64,000 nucleotides of DNA from Spongilla lacustris (lineage: Eukaryota > Porifera > Demospongiae > Spongillida > Spongillidae), in the NCBI GenBank assembly GCA_949361645.1, contig OX442415.1:9145254-9209253 (forward strand), written 5' to 3'. This document shows, piece by piece, positions 1-12,245 of the stretch. How positions within the stretch are numbered: the stretch's first letter is position 1; each line of letters starts with the position of its first letter. The notes beneath the pieces are model-generated. The model had not been told where the DNA came from. It worked only from the letters and a program-made list of their open reading frames with translations, and made no database searches. The translations under genes and the position numbers were made by a program.

Positions 1-1687
1 CAACTGTATAAGTCAGATCCAGCTGGCCATGTTGGAGAGTATGGGCATTCATCATGCAGCACAAAAGTCTGTGGCTTTTGAGCTCTGACAACATAAAAAT
101 CACTCCAGGCTGTGTACATGTACTTTAACCATCCATGCATAGTCAAAGCAAGGTTCAGTTATATTTTATGGCAGGTTGCAATTTGCAGACATTTCTAGTG
201 TTGCAAGTTATGCATATCATCTGAAGGGAGATAAAATATTAATTCAAAATGGCTGCCAGCAGGGCCAGCTAGAGGTCATGGTCACCATATATAGGAACTG
301 AAGCTTCACCAAGACATCATTTATTATTGTCTGCATGACTCAGATCAGTCCAATGTAATGAGGAGAAGGAAACGTTTTGATGAGTACACACATTCACATT
401 GGTGACTACATGTGGAAGATTGGATGCCACTCATCCTTGCTCCTCCACACTCCACAGGGCACATTGGCACTTTCTTGACCTTATCTCGGTTGCTGGTCAG
501 GCTGAGGTTTGGCTAGGTGCATGTTATGCTAGGATCTCAACACCAATGAAGGTAAACAAAGGGGTGTACATGTACATGTATGTAGATAAACTAAACCCCA
601 CACAAAACCAACAGTATAAATTCATGCCTTGAACATACATGTAGACAAGTACCAGTTGAAAACATCTATGTGGCCTTGGGGGTGGGGATCTTTAGCAATT
701 GATAGAGATCTTCATCTACATGTAGCTTATATGCAGATGGAGAGACAATGGGCCCCAGCCAACTTCAGCTGGATCTAATTAAGCACATTCAAATGGTCCA
801 GCTGAAAGTTCTAAAACACCATTGAGAGTATCCAAGAGATAGTACTGAACTACCAAAGTGCTAGACACTCTACCACAGAAGCAACACCCGCAACTGCAAC
901 TGCATAATGTAGTTTTGATATCGCAAACTGAGTTAGGAGGTTGCAGGCCTGGTCATTCTTGGTGGCAACCTGCAAGAGTACTTGCCAACAATTCATACCG
1001 AGTGGAGACAGATACGAATTATGCAATGTAACATAACGGTATCTTCATAACTGGTATGGCAAATACTATCTCTGGCAAATGCGACCAGTAGACTTTCAAA
1101 TAGTACGTATCTGGACCACAAGATTGCATGTATTTTAACCTACATGTACTCCAGTCATTCGTTTTACATTTCTATTCCAGAAATATCTATTCATGTCTGA
1201 TGTGTAACACTATAAAAGCTAATGTGTAACACAAATTGGTAACCATGACAACTTACAGTTGAAACCTTAGATATTAGAGTAAGATGTAAAGGTCTTGTAA
1301 GCTTCATGCAGCTCTCAGATTTTCACCACATTTCAAATTCAAATCACATAATAAGAATCATGCAACACAGCAAAAAATTATTTACTTAACATGGAGCAAC
1401 GTCCTAGCTCACCTACCAAAGAGTTTTTAATAATTAAATACTACAGTGGACATTCATCATCAATGTTATGGCGAGTCCACAGATTTAGCCTTTAGTTACC
1501 ATGCCAGGATTATTGTTCACACAATGCAACATGTACCATGATCGAACTGCATGCAGAACAGCCGGACTGGGTATGAGCAGAAATATACAGGCCATAACCG
1601 GTTAACCGTGATATGATATCGACAATTACAAGTTAATTAAAGTCCAGTGAACGGCCGGGCTGGGTACGAGGTTTTTAAAAAGAAAAC
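1..1687. repeat. 5' flank of duplicated unit A
   Basis: Noncoding sequence repeated, with indels, at about 25,520-27,299 and 38,980-40,860, each time directly upstream of a PUS7 copy. I see no convincing coding exon. Short shared blocks include the stretch on cacattggcactttcttgac (near 460, 26,010 and 39,330). The last 60 bases before the PUS7 ATG are conserved in all three units and presumably contain the promoter, but no TATA box is evident. Confidence 0.75.
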
Positions 1688-2379
1688 ATGGCAGATGAAC
1701 CTGATGCAAAGAGGCAGAAGCTAAACGATCACGTGGACGACCAGCTGTCCGCATTGCGCACGGACCAGGCCGCGGATGTAGTAGCGACGGGACCGACGGA
1801 GGGAGTGGATTCAGAGGAAGTGGATGAAGATGGACGAGCGGTCTGCGAGGAGGAAGCGGATGTGGGTATCGAACAGTACCTGAGCTCCTCGCACAAAGGG
1901 TCTACTCGAATATCTATGCTATAATATGTGAATGGCACGTGACTAGCCCGTGTGCATGGTTACGTATACAATATACTCACGCAACTGAAGGAGATGTAGA
2001 TAGTCTGTATGATGGACCATTGCTGCATATGTTGTTTTCTTGTCTCTTGCCATCGGGGTACACGTGTGGTCATGTGTGTGTGCAATGCTGTGCACAGTAC
2101 AGATGGATGTGGTATCATTTGCATAATCGGGCCCATTCCCAGGTACTCAGACTTCCAGGTCCACGAGCGCAGGCCTGATGGGAATGTGACCAAGCTGACC
2201 AGCTGTATTGGTGGTAAGGAGGGGGGAGGAGGGGGACAGGTGTGAATGAGATTTAAGATGTGCCTAGTTCACAGGACAAAGCGGCCATTGCCTTGGAGAC
2301 AGTGTTTTCAGCTGAGGAGGTGGAGAAGCTTCAGCTGTTGGTGGACTCTGAAGACAATGGTGCCACAGTAGAGATGGAG

Positions 2380-2752
2380 GTACAAGGGTTAATAACATTG
2401 CCCTCCTCTTCCCATGTCTACTTCAACCATGCATGCTTATCTTACCTCTCATATTGCTCCCTGTAGTACCCATTTCCTCCGCCCTCTACACCTTCATTAT
2501 CTGTGTACTTTCCCTTCTCTCCTCGTCTCCCTCCCTCCTAACCCCACTTTCTTTCCCTAGTCCCTCTCCCTCCTCTCCCTTCTCCCGTTTCCCCCTTCCC
2601 CTCCTCCCCCCTCCTCCCCTCCTCCCCCCTCCTCCCCTCCTCCCCTCTCCCTCCTCCCCTCTCCCTCCTTCCCTCTCCCTCCTCCCCTCTCCCTCCTCCC
2701 CTCTCCCTCCTCCCCTCCTCGCCTCCCCTCCTCCCCTCCCCTCTCCCCACAG
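2380..2752 (+). repeat. CCTCCC-rich intron 3 of PUS7 copy A
   Basis: Pyrimidine-rich low-complexity tract (ctccctcctcccct units) ending at the exon 4 acceptor. The same intron is CT-rich in copies B (28059-28306) and C (41622-41972), with different lengths. Confidence 0.8.
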
Positions 2753-5083
2753 GCTGGTGAGGACAAGGACCACAGGACCAAGATGCACCTAGCCATACGC
2801 CAGCACTTCCCTTCCCTCGACAGCAGGACCTTTGGGGAGACTGTGGGAGGGGCCAAGAAGACCACCATCAGGGTCACCAGGGGAGCAAGAGGGATGGGTC
2901 AGTGAGGTAGGGGGTGGAGCATGGGAGGGGTCAGTGAGGTAGGGGGTGGGGCATGGCAGGGGTCAGTGAGGTAGGGGTGGGGCATGGGAGGGGTCAATAG
3001 CATAAATACATGTAGGCCTCTCCCTCTCATCCCATCTGTGTGCTCAGCAGAAGACCATTTCAGGCTTCCCTTTAACCCCCTGCAGGCCCCCAGCACCCCC
3101 AGTGGCCCAGGGATAGGCCGGACTACTGCTGGTTTGTGTTGTACAAAGAGAACAGGGACACCTTGGAGGCCATCAACCTGCTGTCATCTCTGATAAGGTG
3201 GGGAGGGGGAGGGGTAGGGTGGGGGTGGGGGATAAGGAGATGTGAGTGTGGGGGATAAGGAGATGTGAGTGTGTGGTGATGAGGTGATGGTGATAAGTGG
3301 TCTAGGATAATGAGAGGGTGTGGTGAAGAGGTGTGTGGTGATTAGTGGGATGTGGGTGTGTGGTGATGGGGGTGGGGAGTATCATGTGAGGTGTCACCTT
3401 TCTTCAGGATTAAGTCTTCAATGTTCCAGTATGCTGGTACTAAGGACAAGAGAGCTATCACCACCCAGGCCATAACGGTGTTCAGGGTGCCTGCTGAGAG
3501 GCTGGTGGCTGTGAACAGAGCATCCAAGAGTGTGCAGGTTGGAAACTTTGAGTAAGTCTGCAAGTGATTGCAAGCTGAGTAAATGTAGTGATGTCATACT
3601 TCATCACATACTGCATATGAGGTAATATAGATGATCATAGTGTTAGGAATGCTGGTGGTGGTGTGTGGAGGGAGTGCTGGTGTGTAGCTAGGTAATTATT
3701 ACAATCTGCAGGCTGTGTAAATGTATTGACACAGCGTTTTGTGGTGGGGTCAAATCATCACATAGTACATGTACACAATGACAAGTTTGTTCTCGGTACA
3801 AAGGTGTATACAACCTGCAACAGGATGTTTACAAGGTCGATATAAGAGGTGTAGAACAACCGAAAGGTACCACCCTTGATATATGATGTAGCTAACAACT
3901 TATCTCGATCCAGTCAACAACCTGCAACAGGGTCATAAACTACCTGTACAAAACCATATGAAATCCTTATATGGACTTTCACTACCGTAAATCTAATTTA
4001 ATGACAAAGTTCCATTGCAAGTGTTGTTATAAAACACAATACAAGTTTTTACAAAACACAATACACATTAAGGCAATACAGCAACTGTGTCCAGTCATGT
4101 AAGAACACAAGCTTGGTATCTGCAACACAGTGTTAAGAATTAAACTTGCAGTGGTTACCACATTCGTGGACCATTGAAACTGCCTTTTGAATCCTTGTGC
4201 TGTCCACAGTAAACAGTGTCCATGATAGGGTGAAAAGTGGACATACTTATTCAACAGTGGCTGTCCCTTAGGTAGCTGCAGTACGTGCCAAGAAACCTTG
4301 TACCAGGCAAAGGGTACGACCCAACTTAAGTTGGATTGTTGTCAGTAGCTGACCATATTTGAACTGGGATAAGAGATGAAATCATAACAAAGAACTACTT
4401 TTTACCTCACAGAATGGAGGGTGCAATTCTACATAATCTCCCGAATGAGCAAGCACTGAACAGTTAGAGACGACCGCTCTGTGCTCTTGTACGTTGTCAT
4501 CCATACTGCCCACGTGTGTGATGACACTATAGGGAGTCTCGAGCTGTTGCAGTTCTTCAATAGTCCCATCAATTACGGTAGCATGGACCTTGAGAAGGTT
4601 TAGTTTCCCATTGTAGGATGTTGCCTATAAAAAATTTATAGACACATAAAATCTATCCAATACATATAGCTTACAACTCACCATACGTGCTGTTCCAGGT
4701 TTATAAATATCTCTATCTGCATTCAAAACCTTGCTTGGAATGGAGTTAAAAAAACCCTTGTACTTCATGTGTATCATAAAGGTCTTTAACACCTTTACTG
4801 CATCTGTGTAAAGCTGGAGTTGAATGAATGGATACAAATATCAGATGTCTAACCTTTCATTGCTGTTAAACACTTCCTCCGCCACAAATGTAGCGCAGAT
4901 GTTTTACAACAGCAAAGTGGTTAGCAATATCACGACTAGGAGCTTGCTTATTCCCATAGATGTTTTGTAGACGCACAGAAGAGTTAAAAGACTCACACCT
5001 GTATTTGAGATACTTTAACTGTAAATACATGCATAACCAAAACCAATTTCCTGCACAATGTATTTACACCACACATACACAAA

Positions 5084-5160
5084 TACAACACAAAACACAC
5101 ACACACACACATACACACACACATACATGCACACACACACACACACACACAAACACACCA
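5084..5160. repeat. (CA)n microsatellite
   Basis: Interrupted CA tract directly left of the fold-back element; a shorter CA-rich stretch (6203-6225) lies directly right of it, so the fold-back may have inserted into a CA tract. Confidence 0.9.
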
Positions 5161-5172
5161 CTAAACGATTGT

Positions 5173-6200
5173 AGGGTAATTCCATATATATATTTGCCAC
5201 CCTTTTAGCATCATTGTCTAGTTTGGACATGCTATTTTCCCCATGTGTTCTCCCCATAGGAGTATGCAAAATTGCTGTACATTTGTATACCCTATAGTGT
5301 ACAGCTTTTAATATACGACATATCAAAATTTTCATTTTTTTCATAACCTCGGTTAACTCGGTTGAGCATATCCTGAGTCCTGAAACATTCTGATTGATTT
5401 GAATATATCCAAACCATTGCTAAGATAGAGGTCTACATAAAATTAATTGATTTTAATAACTTCTTGGCATGTTACATGAATAAAGTCATGAATTTGTAAT
5501 GAATTGTGACCTATCCAAAAATATGAAAATACGAATCACACCAGACTTGTACCATAGTTAGCTAACCATACCCCAAACATATTTAGCTGAAAAGCTTACT
5601 GGGACACGTATTCTCAGGGCTGGGACAGCACAAAAAGTGGCTGGCAGCCATGTTATTCCTCCTTGCAACTCTTTGTTTACATAGGGCAGTTTACACAGCT
5701 AAGGTATTGTCAAAACATAACATGGCTGCCAGCCACTTTTTGTGCTGTCCCAGCCCTGAGAATACGTGTCCCAGTAAGCTTTTCAGCTAAATATGTTTGG
5801 GGTATGGTTAGCTAACTATGGTACAAGTCTGGTGTGATTCGTATTTTCATATTTTTGGATAGGTCACAATTCATTACAAATTCATGACTTTATTCATGTA
5901 ACATGCCAAGAAGTTATTAAAATCAATTAATTTTATGTAGACCTCTATCTTAGCAATGTTTTGGATATATTCAAATCAATCAGAATGTTTCAGGACTCAG
6001 GATATGCTCAACCGAGTTAACCGAGGTTATGAAAAAAATGAAAATTTTGATATGTCGTATATTAAAAGCTGTACACTATAGGGTATACAAATGTATAGCA
6101 ATTTTGCATACTCCTATGGGGAGAACACATGGGGAAAATAGCATGTCCAAACTAGACAATGATGCAAGAAGGGTGGCAAATATATATATGGAATTACCCT
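5173..6200. mobile_element. Fold-back element with 483-bp inverted arms
   Basis: Left arm 5173-5655 and right arm 5718-6200 are near-perfect reverse complements of equal length, separated by a 62-bp spacer. The outer ends read AGGGTAATTCCATATATA. Only scattered mismatches are visible (for example aaaccattgc against aaaacattgc), so the structure is young or homogenised. No open frame of note lies inside, which suggests a non-autonomous element. A target duplication is not clear because the flanks are CA-rich. Confidence 0.85.
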
Positions 6201-6929
6201 GACATACACACACACACAAACACTGAAATACACAAAGCACTAACACAACAATTCACAACCATACACAATCCTCTCACACACAGAGAGATGCAAACATGTA
6301 TTAATTTATGTATATACCGTTCTGCACTGAAGGCCGAAGTTGGACCGTAGTTTTCCATACTCTCAACAAGGTGAAGAAAGTAATGAACCTTCTGCTTACG
6401 TAAGAGGGAGGGCATGAAGTCTCTTACGGTATGCACAAACCCCACACATGTCTGATGCAAAGTGTCTGCCTCAGCAGGGTCAAAGAAATCGCAGAAATAC
6501 GGAATACCTGCAAAGCACAAAGTTTATACCAATAAAGTGTCTACTTGTATTCCTTACCTTTGACAGTGCCAATAGTACTTTTTGCTGTCCCTCTGTGAGG
6601 TAGGGGCTTATAATAAAGAGAGCCATCTGAGACCAGGCCTTGTAGTCTCTCCCCACAAATGACGATCGAGTCTGTACTGTTTGTCAAAGCCTTTCTGCCA
6701 TATGTCACAAAAAAAAGGCTAAAAACAAACATTGAAACGATTACCAACAACTCGCATTGGGCAAGCACCCTGGTCCAAAACACACCTTGCCACCTTCCAT
6801 TTTCTTGTTGTGTGACCGGGAATTTCAGATTTTGATTGATGAATCATGTGGCTGCATTTGGCTCCTGTACTAGTAATAGCTATAGAGGACCTTTGACCTC
6901 ATCACATCCTACCTCAATTGAAGCTATAT

Positions 6930-8022
6930 TGTTTACTATGGCTTCAACTTCAGCTGCTTCTTATTCAGGTAGTGGTACATCTGCAGTACATCCTTCACTG
7001 GCATCAGCTCCTAGTACTTCCCAAGCAGGGCATTATGGAAGAGTTGAGAAGAACGTATAGCGAGGTTAGGAAGGTTCAAGATGAACAAAAGGACATCAAT
7101 GCAACACTGGCACCAACTGACTGCTGCATCTTTTTCAATAGAGACAAGTCCCTATAAAGTAAGCTATCCATTTACAGTTGAATAATAACTCCATAACCCC
7201 TGTGTCATCGTGTATGTACGATGTATGTATTAGGAAGAACTATGCATTCAACTAGCAACATTGTTTTGCAAGGATTTGCATAGGACGCCTTCCAAGTTGG
7301 CAATAACCGTCAGTGAAATGTGCAATCCTTTACATTATTTATCTAAGAATTGCCAACCCTTGCAGGAGGTGTTAGGAAAAGTGCTAGGTGGTGATGCCCT
7401 TCACGCACAGAAACTTCACAAGGGGATGAAGTTTGCAAAGAGGAAGCTTACAGAGATACGTTCAGAGGAACGACGAAGGGTATGTACAGCCCTGCTTAGT
7501 TTACATACAAGTGTGTGTATGTGTGTGGTCGGGGGGGGGGGGGGGGGTTCTCAGTGTATTATTTCATGTAATTCTAATTTTTACAAACCTTTCATTTTTC
7601 AGCTGTTTGGTGTTAATCCTTGTGACATCTTTCCTGCACTTCCAACAAAGGACTTTGCACAGAGGTACATGACGGCGTGCCAGGTCAGCTTGGAATTTCT
7701 TGATATTTATATCAAAAACCTTGCTGTTTTGGTAAGATAACACTTATAGTTTACATGTATGCATATTATGTTCATAACGCTTTTCATTTTATTCTAGCGT
7801 ATTAAGACTGTTGGTTATTCCAATGTTAAACGCAACACATTGCTCAATTCAACAAATGGCTCGACGACATTTTCAAGGGGGAACCAACGGACGACGATCT
7901 CGAAGACATAGCGCGTCATGATAGCGAGTTTAACTACCATGACGCAGCACAACCACCAGCAAGTGCAGCACCAACAACAAGTACAAGCCGTGATATCGAT
8001 GGCGAAACCACTCAATAACTTA
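6930..8022 (+). pseudogene. Transposon-encoded protein remnant, plus strand exons
   Basis: Exon-like segments on the plus strand: about 6938-7057 (Ser/Ala-rich), 7264-7478 (contains PLQEVLGKVLGGDALHAQKL and ends in a basic KRKLTEIRSEERRR stretch), 7604-7730 after a ttttcag acceptor (LFGVNPCDIFPALPTKDFAQ), and 7799-8022, where an acidic frame containing KWLDDIFKGEPTDDDLEDIA runs to a TAA. The last segment needs a frame change, so this copy may be inactive. I do not recognise the family. The basic and acidic composition would suit a DNA-binding accessory protein of the transposon, but that is speculation. Intron sequence between the exons includes a poly-G run at 7531-7547. Confidence 0.35.
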
Positions 8023-9801
8023 CTAACTCTCAATGCTTCGCATCGCTGTATTTCTTTAAAGTTATTATTGTGGATATGTAAAGTGTTTTACGTAGGCCTA
8101 CAACTTAGTTATCACTGGGCGTAAGTACAAGTCGGGCGGTCACCTTCATATGAAGCAGTAAGGCCCTCCCGACTACGTACGTATATATGTGCAATAATAC
8201 AACGTCATGTGCCGTACATGTTGGCCCACAGTTGTCAACAGATGGGAGCAATATGTCATCGTATTATGGTACAGGATGTAAACAAGTAATTACATCTTGT
8301 ACCTGACTGTACAAACAATGTTGTACCTATATGTCATTCCTCGCGACCCCGTACCAAGTTGTATTACAATAATGTACCAACATGAAATAATATACGGGCC
8401 TGTACCGACGTGATAACTTTTGGTTGTGTAGCTAGGTCATGCATCCTTCATTACATAGTGCATGTATGAGCTCATTAGTGATGTATTACATCATAGTGAC
8501 CTCATAACAGCCTTCACTGCTGTGGTACATATATCAGTGTGCTGTGTTCCCTTATAAGGTATGTGAAGGAACCTCTGAGACTGGGCAGCTTGGCTGGGAA
8601 GCACTTCACTGTGGTGCTGAGGTGAGGGTGGGGGTGGGGTAGTGTATAAGTGCATGTGTGTGTGGGTGTACACTGTCTTTACTGTATGCAGGAAGGTGCA
8701 GTGCGGTGATGATGATGTCATCAACACTGCCATGGCTTCACTCCGGGACCTGGGGTTCATAAACTATTACGGCAGGCAGAGATTTGGCACATCCACCATC
8801 CCCACACGCCATGTGGGCCGGTAGGTTATGTGGGAGGAGCTACAGAACTGCACCCACCAAACATCACTTTATCCACACTGTCTTCCCGTCTTCTCTAATC
8901 AATGCCCATGTTGCCGTTGCCATGGTCCTGTTGATCAGCTGCCTTTTCCATGGTGACTGGCAAGGAGCAGTGGACCTTGTCCTGAAGCCAAGACCAGGTG
9001 GTAAGGCTGGGAAGGAGGCCAGGGGGTAAGGCTGGGGAGGAGGCAAGGCGATAAGGCTGGGGAGGAGGCCAGGGGGATAAGAAGGGGTATGTAAAGTGGG
9101 TATGACATAATTGTGCCCCCAGAGCCTGAACCTCTGGACAGGGCGAGGAGACACTACAAGGAGAACAAGGACCCAGGTGGGGCGCTGGCCTTAATGCCCA
9201 GGAGGAGGTGTGTGGAGAGCAAGCTGTTGTGGGGGCTGAAGGAAAGGAGGGGCACCAACGACATCCAGGGGGCCTTCAACTTTGTAAGGAGGGGGGAGGG
9301 TCTGGAGAATGGGTAGAACTTTAGCTCTTGAAGTTTTTGCCTCAATGAAGCCCTACACCCAGATTAAAAGCTCAGGTTTTTTATCTTTAATTTCTAGAGG
9401 TTCCCATTATCCTGCCTCCTCCCCCTACATGTACACATGTACACTTTTTTTCCCTTCTGCCAGCTATGTTATTTGATTAATATAGCCGACCACATGGCAC
9501 TCAAGAGATACAACAGAACACATCAACATCTTAAGAAATGTTCAAACACCTCAATTTAATTAACTAGGATTGTGGGCTAGGCACATTAGTGATGGTGTTT
9601 GCCTGTGATTCATTAAGAGGTCTCACTTGTACCCACCCACCACCTCCTCCACAGATCCCTCGTAACACCAGGCTGATGTACGTGCACAGCTATCAGAGCT
9701 ATGTGTGGAACAAGATGGCCTCGTGGAGAGTGTTCATGTGTTAACTGGGACTGTCCCCTGTGCCTGGGGACCTGGTGTGGAGGGGAGGAGATAGCAAACA
9801 T

Positions 9802-10024
9802 GTGAGGCCCCTCCCATGTTCCCCTCACCCCTCCCATGTTTCCCTCCCATGTTTCCCTCCCCTCCCGTGTTCCCCTCACCCCTCCCATGCTCCCCTCACC
9901 CCTCCCCTCCCATGTTCCCCTCACCCCTCCCATGTCCCCCTCACCCCTCAAATGTTTCCCTCACCCTTCCATGTTCCCCTCACTCCTCCTATGTTCCTCT
10001 GACCCCTCCCATGTTCCCCTCCCA
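9802..10024 (+). repeat. 20-bp minisatellite in intron 11, copy A
   Basis: About ten degenerate units of CCCCTCACCCCTCCCATGTT. The same array occurs at the homologous place in copies B (about 44 units) and C (about nine units). In this copy the array has swallowed the exon 12 acceptor. Confidence 0.9.
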
Positions 10025-10384
10025 TGTGGAATATGTCACTGAAGAAAACAAAGGAGAGTTTGGACTGCATGCGTGGTGCTGCCGTTGCCTGGCTACGATA
10101 TTATGTTGCCTAGGAACCAAGGTGTGAGAAGGGGGCCAGTATGTATGGGGCAGTTATTAACAGTTATTAGTTCCTCCTACACTGCCACACCTTCATTTGG
10201 TGAGGAGTACCACAAGCTGCTAGCACAGGACGGCCTTACCTTAGAGATGATGAGGCACAAGGTGAAGTGAGTCACCATGCTCTGTTGGGGCACACATCAC
10301 CCCCACCTCCACCACCCAGAGACTATGCTCTCCCAGGAGACTACCAGACTACCACCCCCTCATCATTAAGCCTGATAATGTGCA

Positions 10385-10975
10385 ATGGTATGCCCCTCCC
10401 ACCTCTCATCCCCAGACCATTATATGCCCTCATTCCCAGACCATTGCATCCCTCCATAAGTGATTACATTGATATAGAGGATTTCTCATGTGCCCTCTCT
10501 GCACACCTTTACCTCTTCACTATGCAGTTCTGACTCAGCCACCCCATCCCACTCCCATCTCGTTATTCAACAACTGTGTCCCACACAGCTGGCAACACAT
10601 TTTCATCCCGGAGGATTGCCACCATTATGAATAAACCAAAGTCCATGATAATATCCAACCTGTACGGCAAACTTGGTGTCATCCAGTCAAATGCCACAGC
10701 CATGATGATGGGATGGTGCTAGCTACTGGAGATTGTTTGGTAGAGAACATTGATTTAATTCATCGGTGTACAGTTTGTATTTTGTTATTGTTTAATATAC
10801 CAAAACAGATGTCTTACAGTGTGACTCACTTGATGCAGCCATGCAGCACTATGTGGCCACCTGCCCTTTGGCCTACATGTAGACAGCTTATTGTTCACTT
10901 ACAACATCACAGCAGACCAAGTGTCCTGTGCCCATACATGTGTATAAGCTGAGAGTTTCTTTGCATGGTTAGCAA
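10385..10975 (+). other. Shared abnormal 3' tail of PUS7 copies A and B
   Basis: After exon 14 this copy departs from the intact gene and has no counterpart of exons 15-16. The same tail follows copy B (32728-33300). Within it, 10589-10722 follows a good acceptor (tgtcccacacag) and has an open frame to a TAG, including IMNKPKSMIISNLYGKLGVI. Copy B keeps the same frame (32929-33062) with one replacement (W to C). I do not recognise the peptide; it may be an exon captured from another gene or a chance frame in recently duplicated DNA. Confidence 0.5.
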
Positions 10976-11957
10976 GGTGAGAGGCACAGTGAAGAAACGG
11001 TAATAATGAATATGTATTTGCGTAAATCATTCATGCTGTTGGCTATCGAGAGCTACGGCAGTAACTCTCATATAGGATTTGTGCCGTATCATGAAATCAT
11101 TTAAAAAAAACGCGATCCGCGTATAACTCACGAACCGAGAAACGGATAGTGTAGCTCTTTATTTCTATCGAGCCACAATGGAAATACGATCATTTTCATA
11201 CTTTGTTCAAGTCGCCAAACCATTTACTTTAAGAGAACAAAAAAGGTCGTAGTTCTCGTTCCCAGACCTTGGTTTGTCCATAGTCGTCTTTATGGGTAAG
11301 TATAACTCGAGATAGGAAAGGTTTTAAAGGGTGCCAGTTACACCAAAAAATCTAGAAAAATCCTACCGACTGCCCCTTGATGTCAGATATACATGTTTGG
11401 TATGAAGCAATAATTACGTCCGAGGACACAAGCGTTCCCATGACAATACCCATACGTATAATTGGTACCATTATTGGCGTTGTCAAAATGCCTTCACGGG
11501 AATGAAAGTTGAGAGGAGAAAAATTTAAAAGCGACACGAGGAATACGTCCTAAATCGAGACTTTGAGTTAGAGTCCTCCCAAGTTCGGTACGATGCTGAT
11601 GCTGAACAAAGGCGGGCGTCATGTACATAGCAAATCTGGCGTCTAACCGAGCTTCTAAGAGGTGGCGACAGGAAAAGAATTCTGTTGCGGTGCTAACTTC
11701 TAAGGGGCGGCGTTATGAACTGAACTCAAACGAGATACGAGCTTATAAGAGGCAAAGCTTGGCGATCTATTACATGTAGAACAGCTGCAAATGTAACATA
11801 ACTGTAAACATTGTGTTGCTAGGCAATAAACATGGAATTACAACGGCTGGATTTTGTCACACAATTGTATTTACTTGTACATTGTACTTATAGTATGTAC
11901 GGGTTGCAAAGTACATGTACACCTGTATACTTGTAGTCACAAAAAAAGTGAATGAAA
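10976..11957. other. Unique spacer, nothing recognised
   Basis: No open frame of useful length, no clear repeat and no RNA gene seen. This stretch is absent from unit B, where the PUS7 tail runs through a palindrome directly into the 27-bp minisatellite. Confidence 0.6.
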
Positions 11958-12245
11958 CAAGATATAAAAACATTCTCTCTGAGAAAGTTAGTGGTATATA
12001 GGATTTGAAGGCAATGGTGGTGTAAAAAGGAAGGGAACAAGGGATCAACGATGGTACAATTTTTTTGAATAGTCCTATATTTAGCAATGTAAAATTTATA
12101 CATACTACGAAAGTGCTAAATATATAGGACTTTTCAAATAAATTGTACCATCGTTGATCCCTTGTTCCCTTCCTTTTTACACCACCATTGCCTTCAAATC
12201 CTATATACCACTAACTTTCTCAGAGAGAATGTTTTTATATCTTGT
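11958..12245. repeat. Palindrome at the edge of the 27-bp minisatellite, unit A
   Basis: Arms of about 133 bp (11958-12090 and 12112-12245) are reverse complements with a spacer of about 20 bp. The outer arm reads acaagatataaaaacattct. It ends exactly where the minisatellite begins. Confidence 0.85.

Larger units (their letters stand above)
4407..6700 (-). pseudogene. Transposon-encoded protein remnant, minus strand exons
   Basis: Three stretches read as exons on the minus strand. One, about 6706-6551, encodes ICGERLQGLVSDGSLYYK and, after a frame change, PYLTEGQQKVLLALSK before a donor. The next, about 6508-6329, starts after a tgcag acceptor and contains VHYFLHLVESMENYGPTSAF, ending AER at a gtatat donor. 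A third, about 4628-4407, contains SYNGKLNLLKVHATVIDGTI. The second exon resembles the histidine-leucine then GPxxxFxxER pattern of the domain found C-terminal to tnp2-type transposases (DUF4218-like). That family link is tentative. The fold-back at 5173-6200 lies between the second and third exons, as if inserted into an intron. At least one frame shift suggests a defective gene. Confidence 0.45.
3774..8428. mobile_element. 4.66-kb DNA transposon in intron 6 of PUS7 copy A
   Basis: The boundaries come from copies B and C, which carry the empty site (agtacatgtagctagg type in C). The element is flanked by TA at 3772-3773 and 8429-8430. Its ends are imperfect inverted repeats: the left begins CACAATGACAAGTT and reaches TCGGTACA; the right, read on the minus strand, begins CACAACCAAAAGTT and also reaches TCGGTACA. 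GGTAC motifs recur in both subterminal regions. Inside are coding remnants in divergent orientation: minus-strand exons at about 4407-6700 and plus-strand exons at about 6930-8020. A fold-back repeat interrupts it at 5173-6200. CACA-type ends with a TA duplication recall the CMC (CACTA/Mirage/Chapaev) group, but that assignment is inference, and a single copy is all I can see. Confidence 0.75.
1688..10384 (+). pseudogene. PUS7: PUS7 copy A, decayed (TruD-family pseudouridine synthase)
   Basis: Exon remnants matching the intact copy at 40861-45960 lie at 1688-1905, 2143-2213, 2275-2379, 2753-2897, 3086-3197, 3408-3551, 8559-8621, 8692-8820, 8939-9000, 9123-9283, 9655-9801, about 10025-10121, 10197-10266 and 10319-10384. 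Lesions seen directly: exon 1 has a 33-bp in-frame deletion near 1859 and loses its last codons and the donor, running into a stop near 1922; exon 2 has a 17-bp deletion near 2207; exon 11 gains a TAA at 9742-9744; exon 12 lacks its acceptor and has a 1-bp deletion; the exon 13 acceptor is lost; exons 15-16 are absent. The exon 6 motif GTKDKRA is still present, and exon 8 reads YYGRQRFG instead of YYGMQRFG. Intron 6 is enlarged by a 4.66-kb transposon. I infer a dead gene, although exons 3-6 and 8-10 remain open. Confidence 0.9.

Noticed and set aside
3342..3563. Minus-strand frame conserved in all three PUS7 copies
   Set aside because: Antisense of PUS7 exon 6; conservation is explained by the sense exon and the recent duplication.
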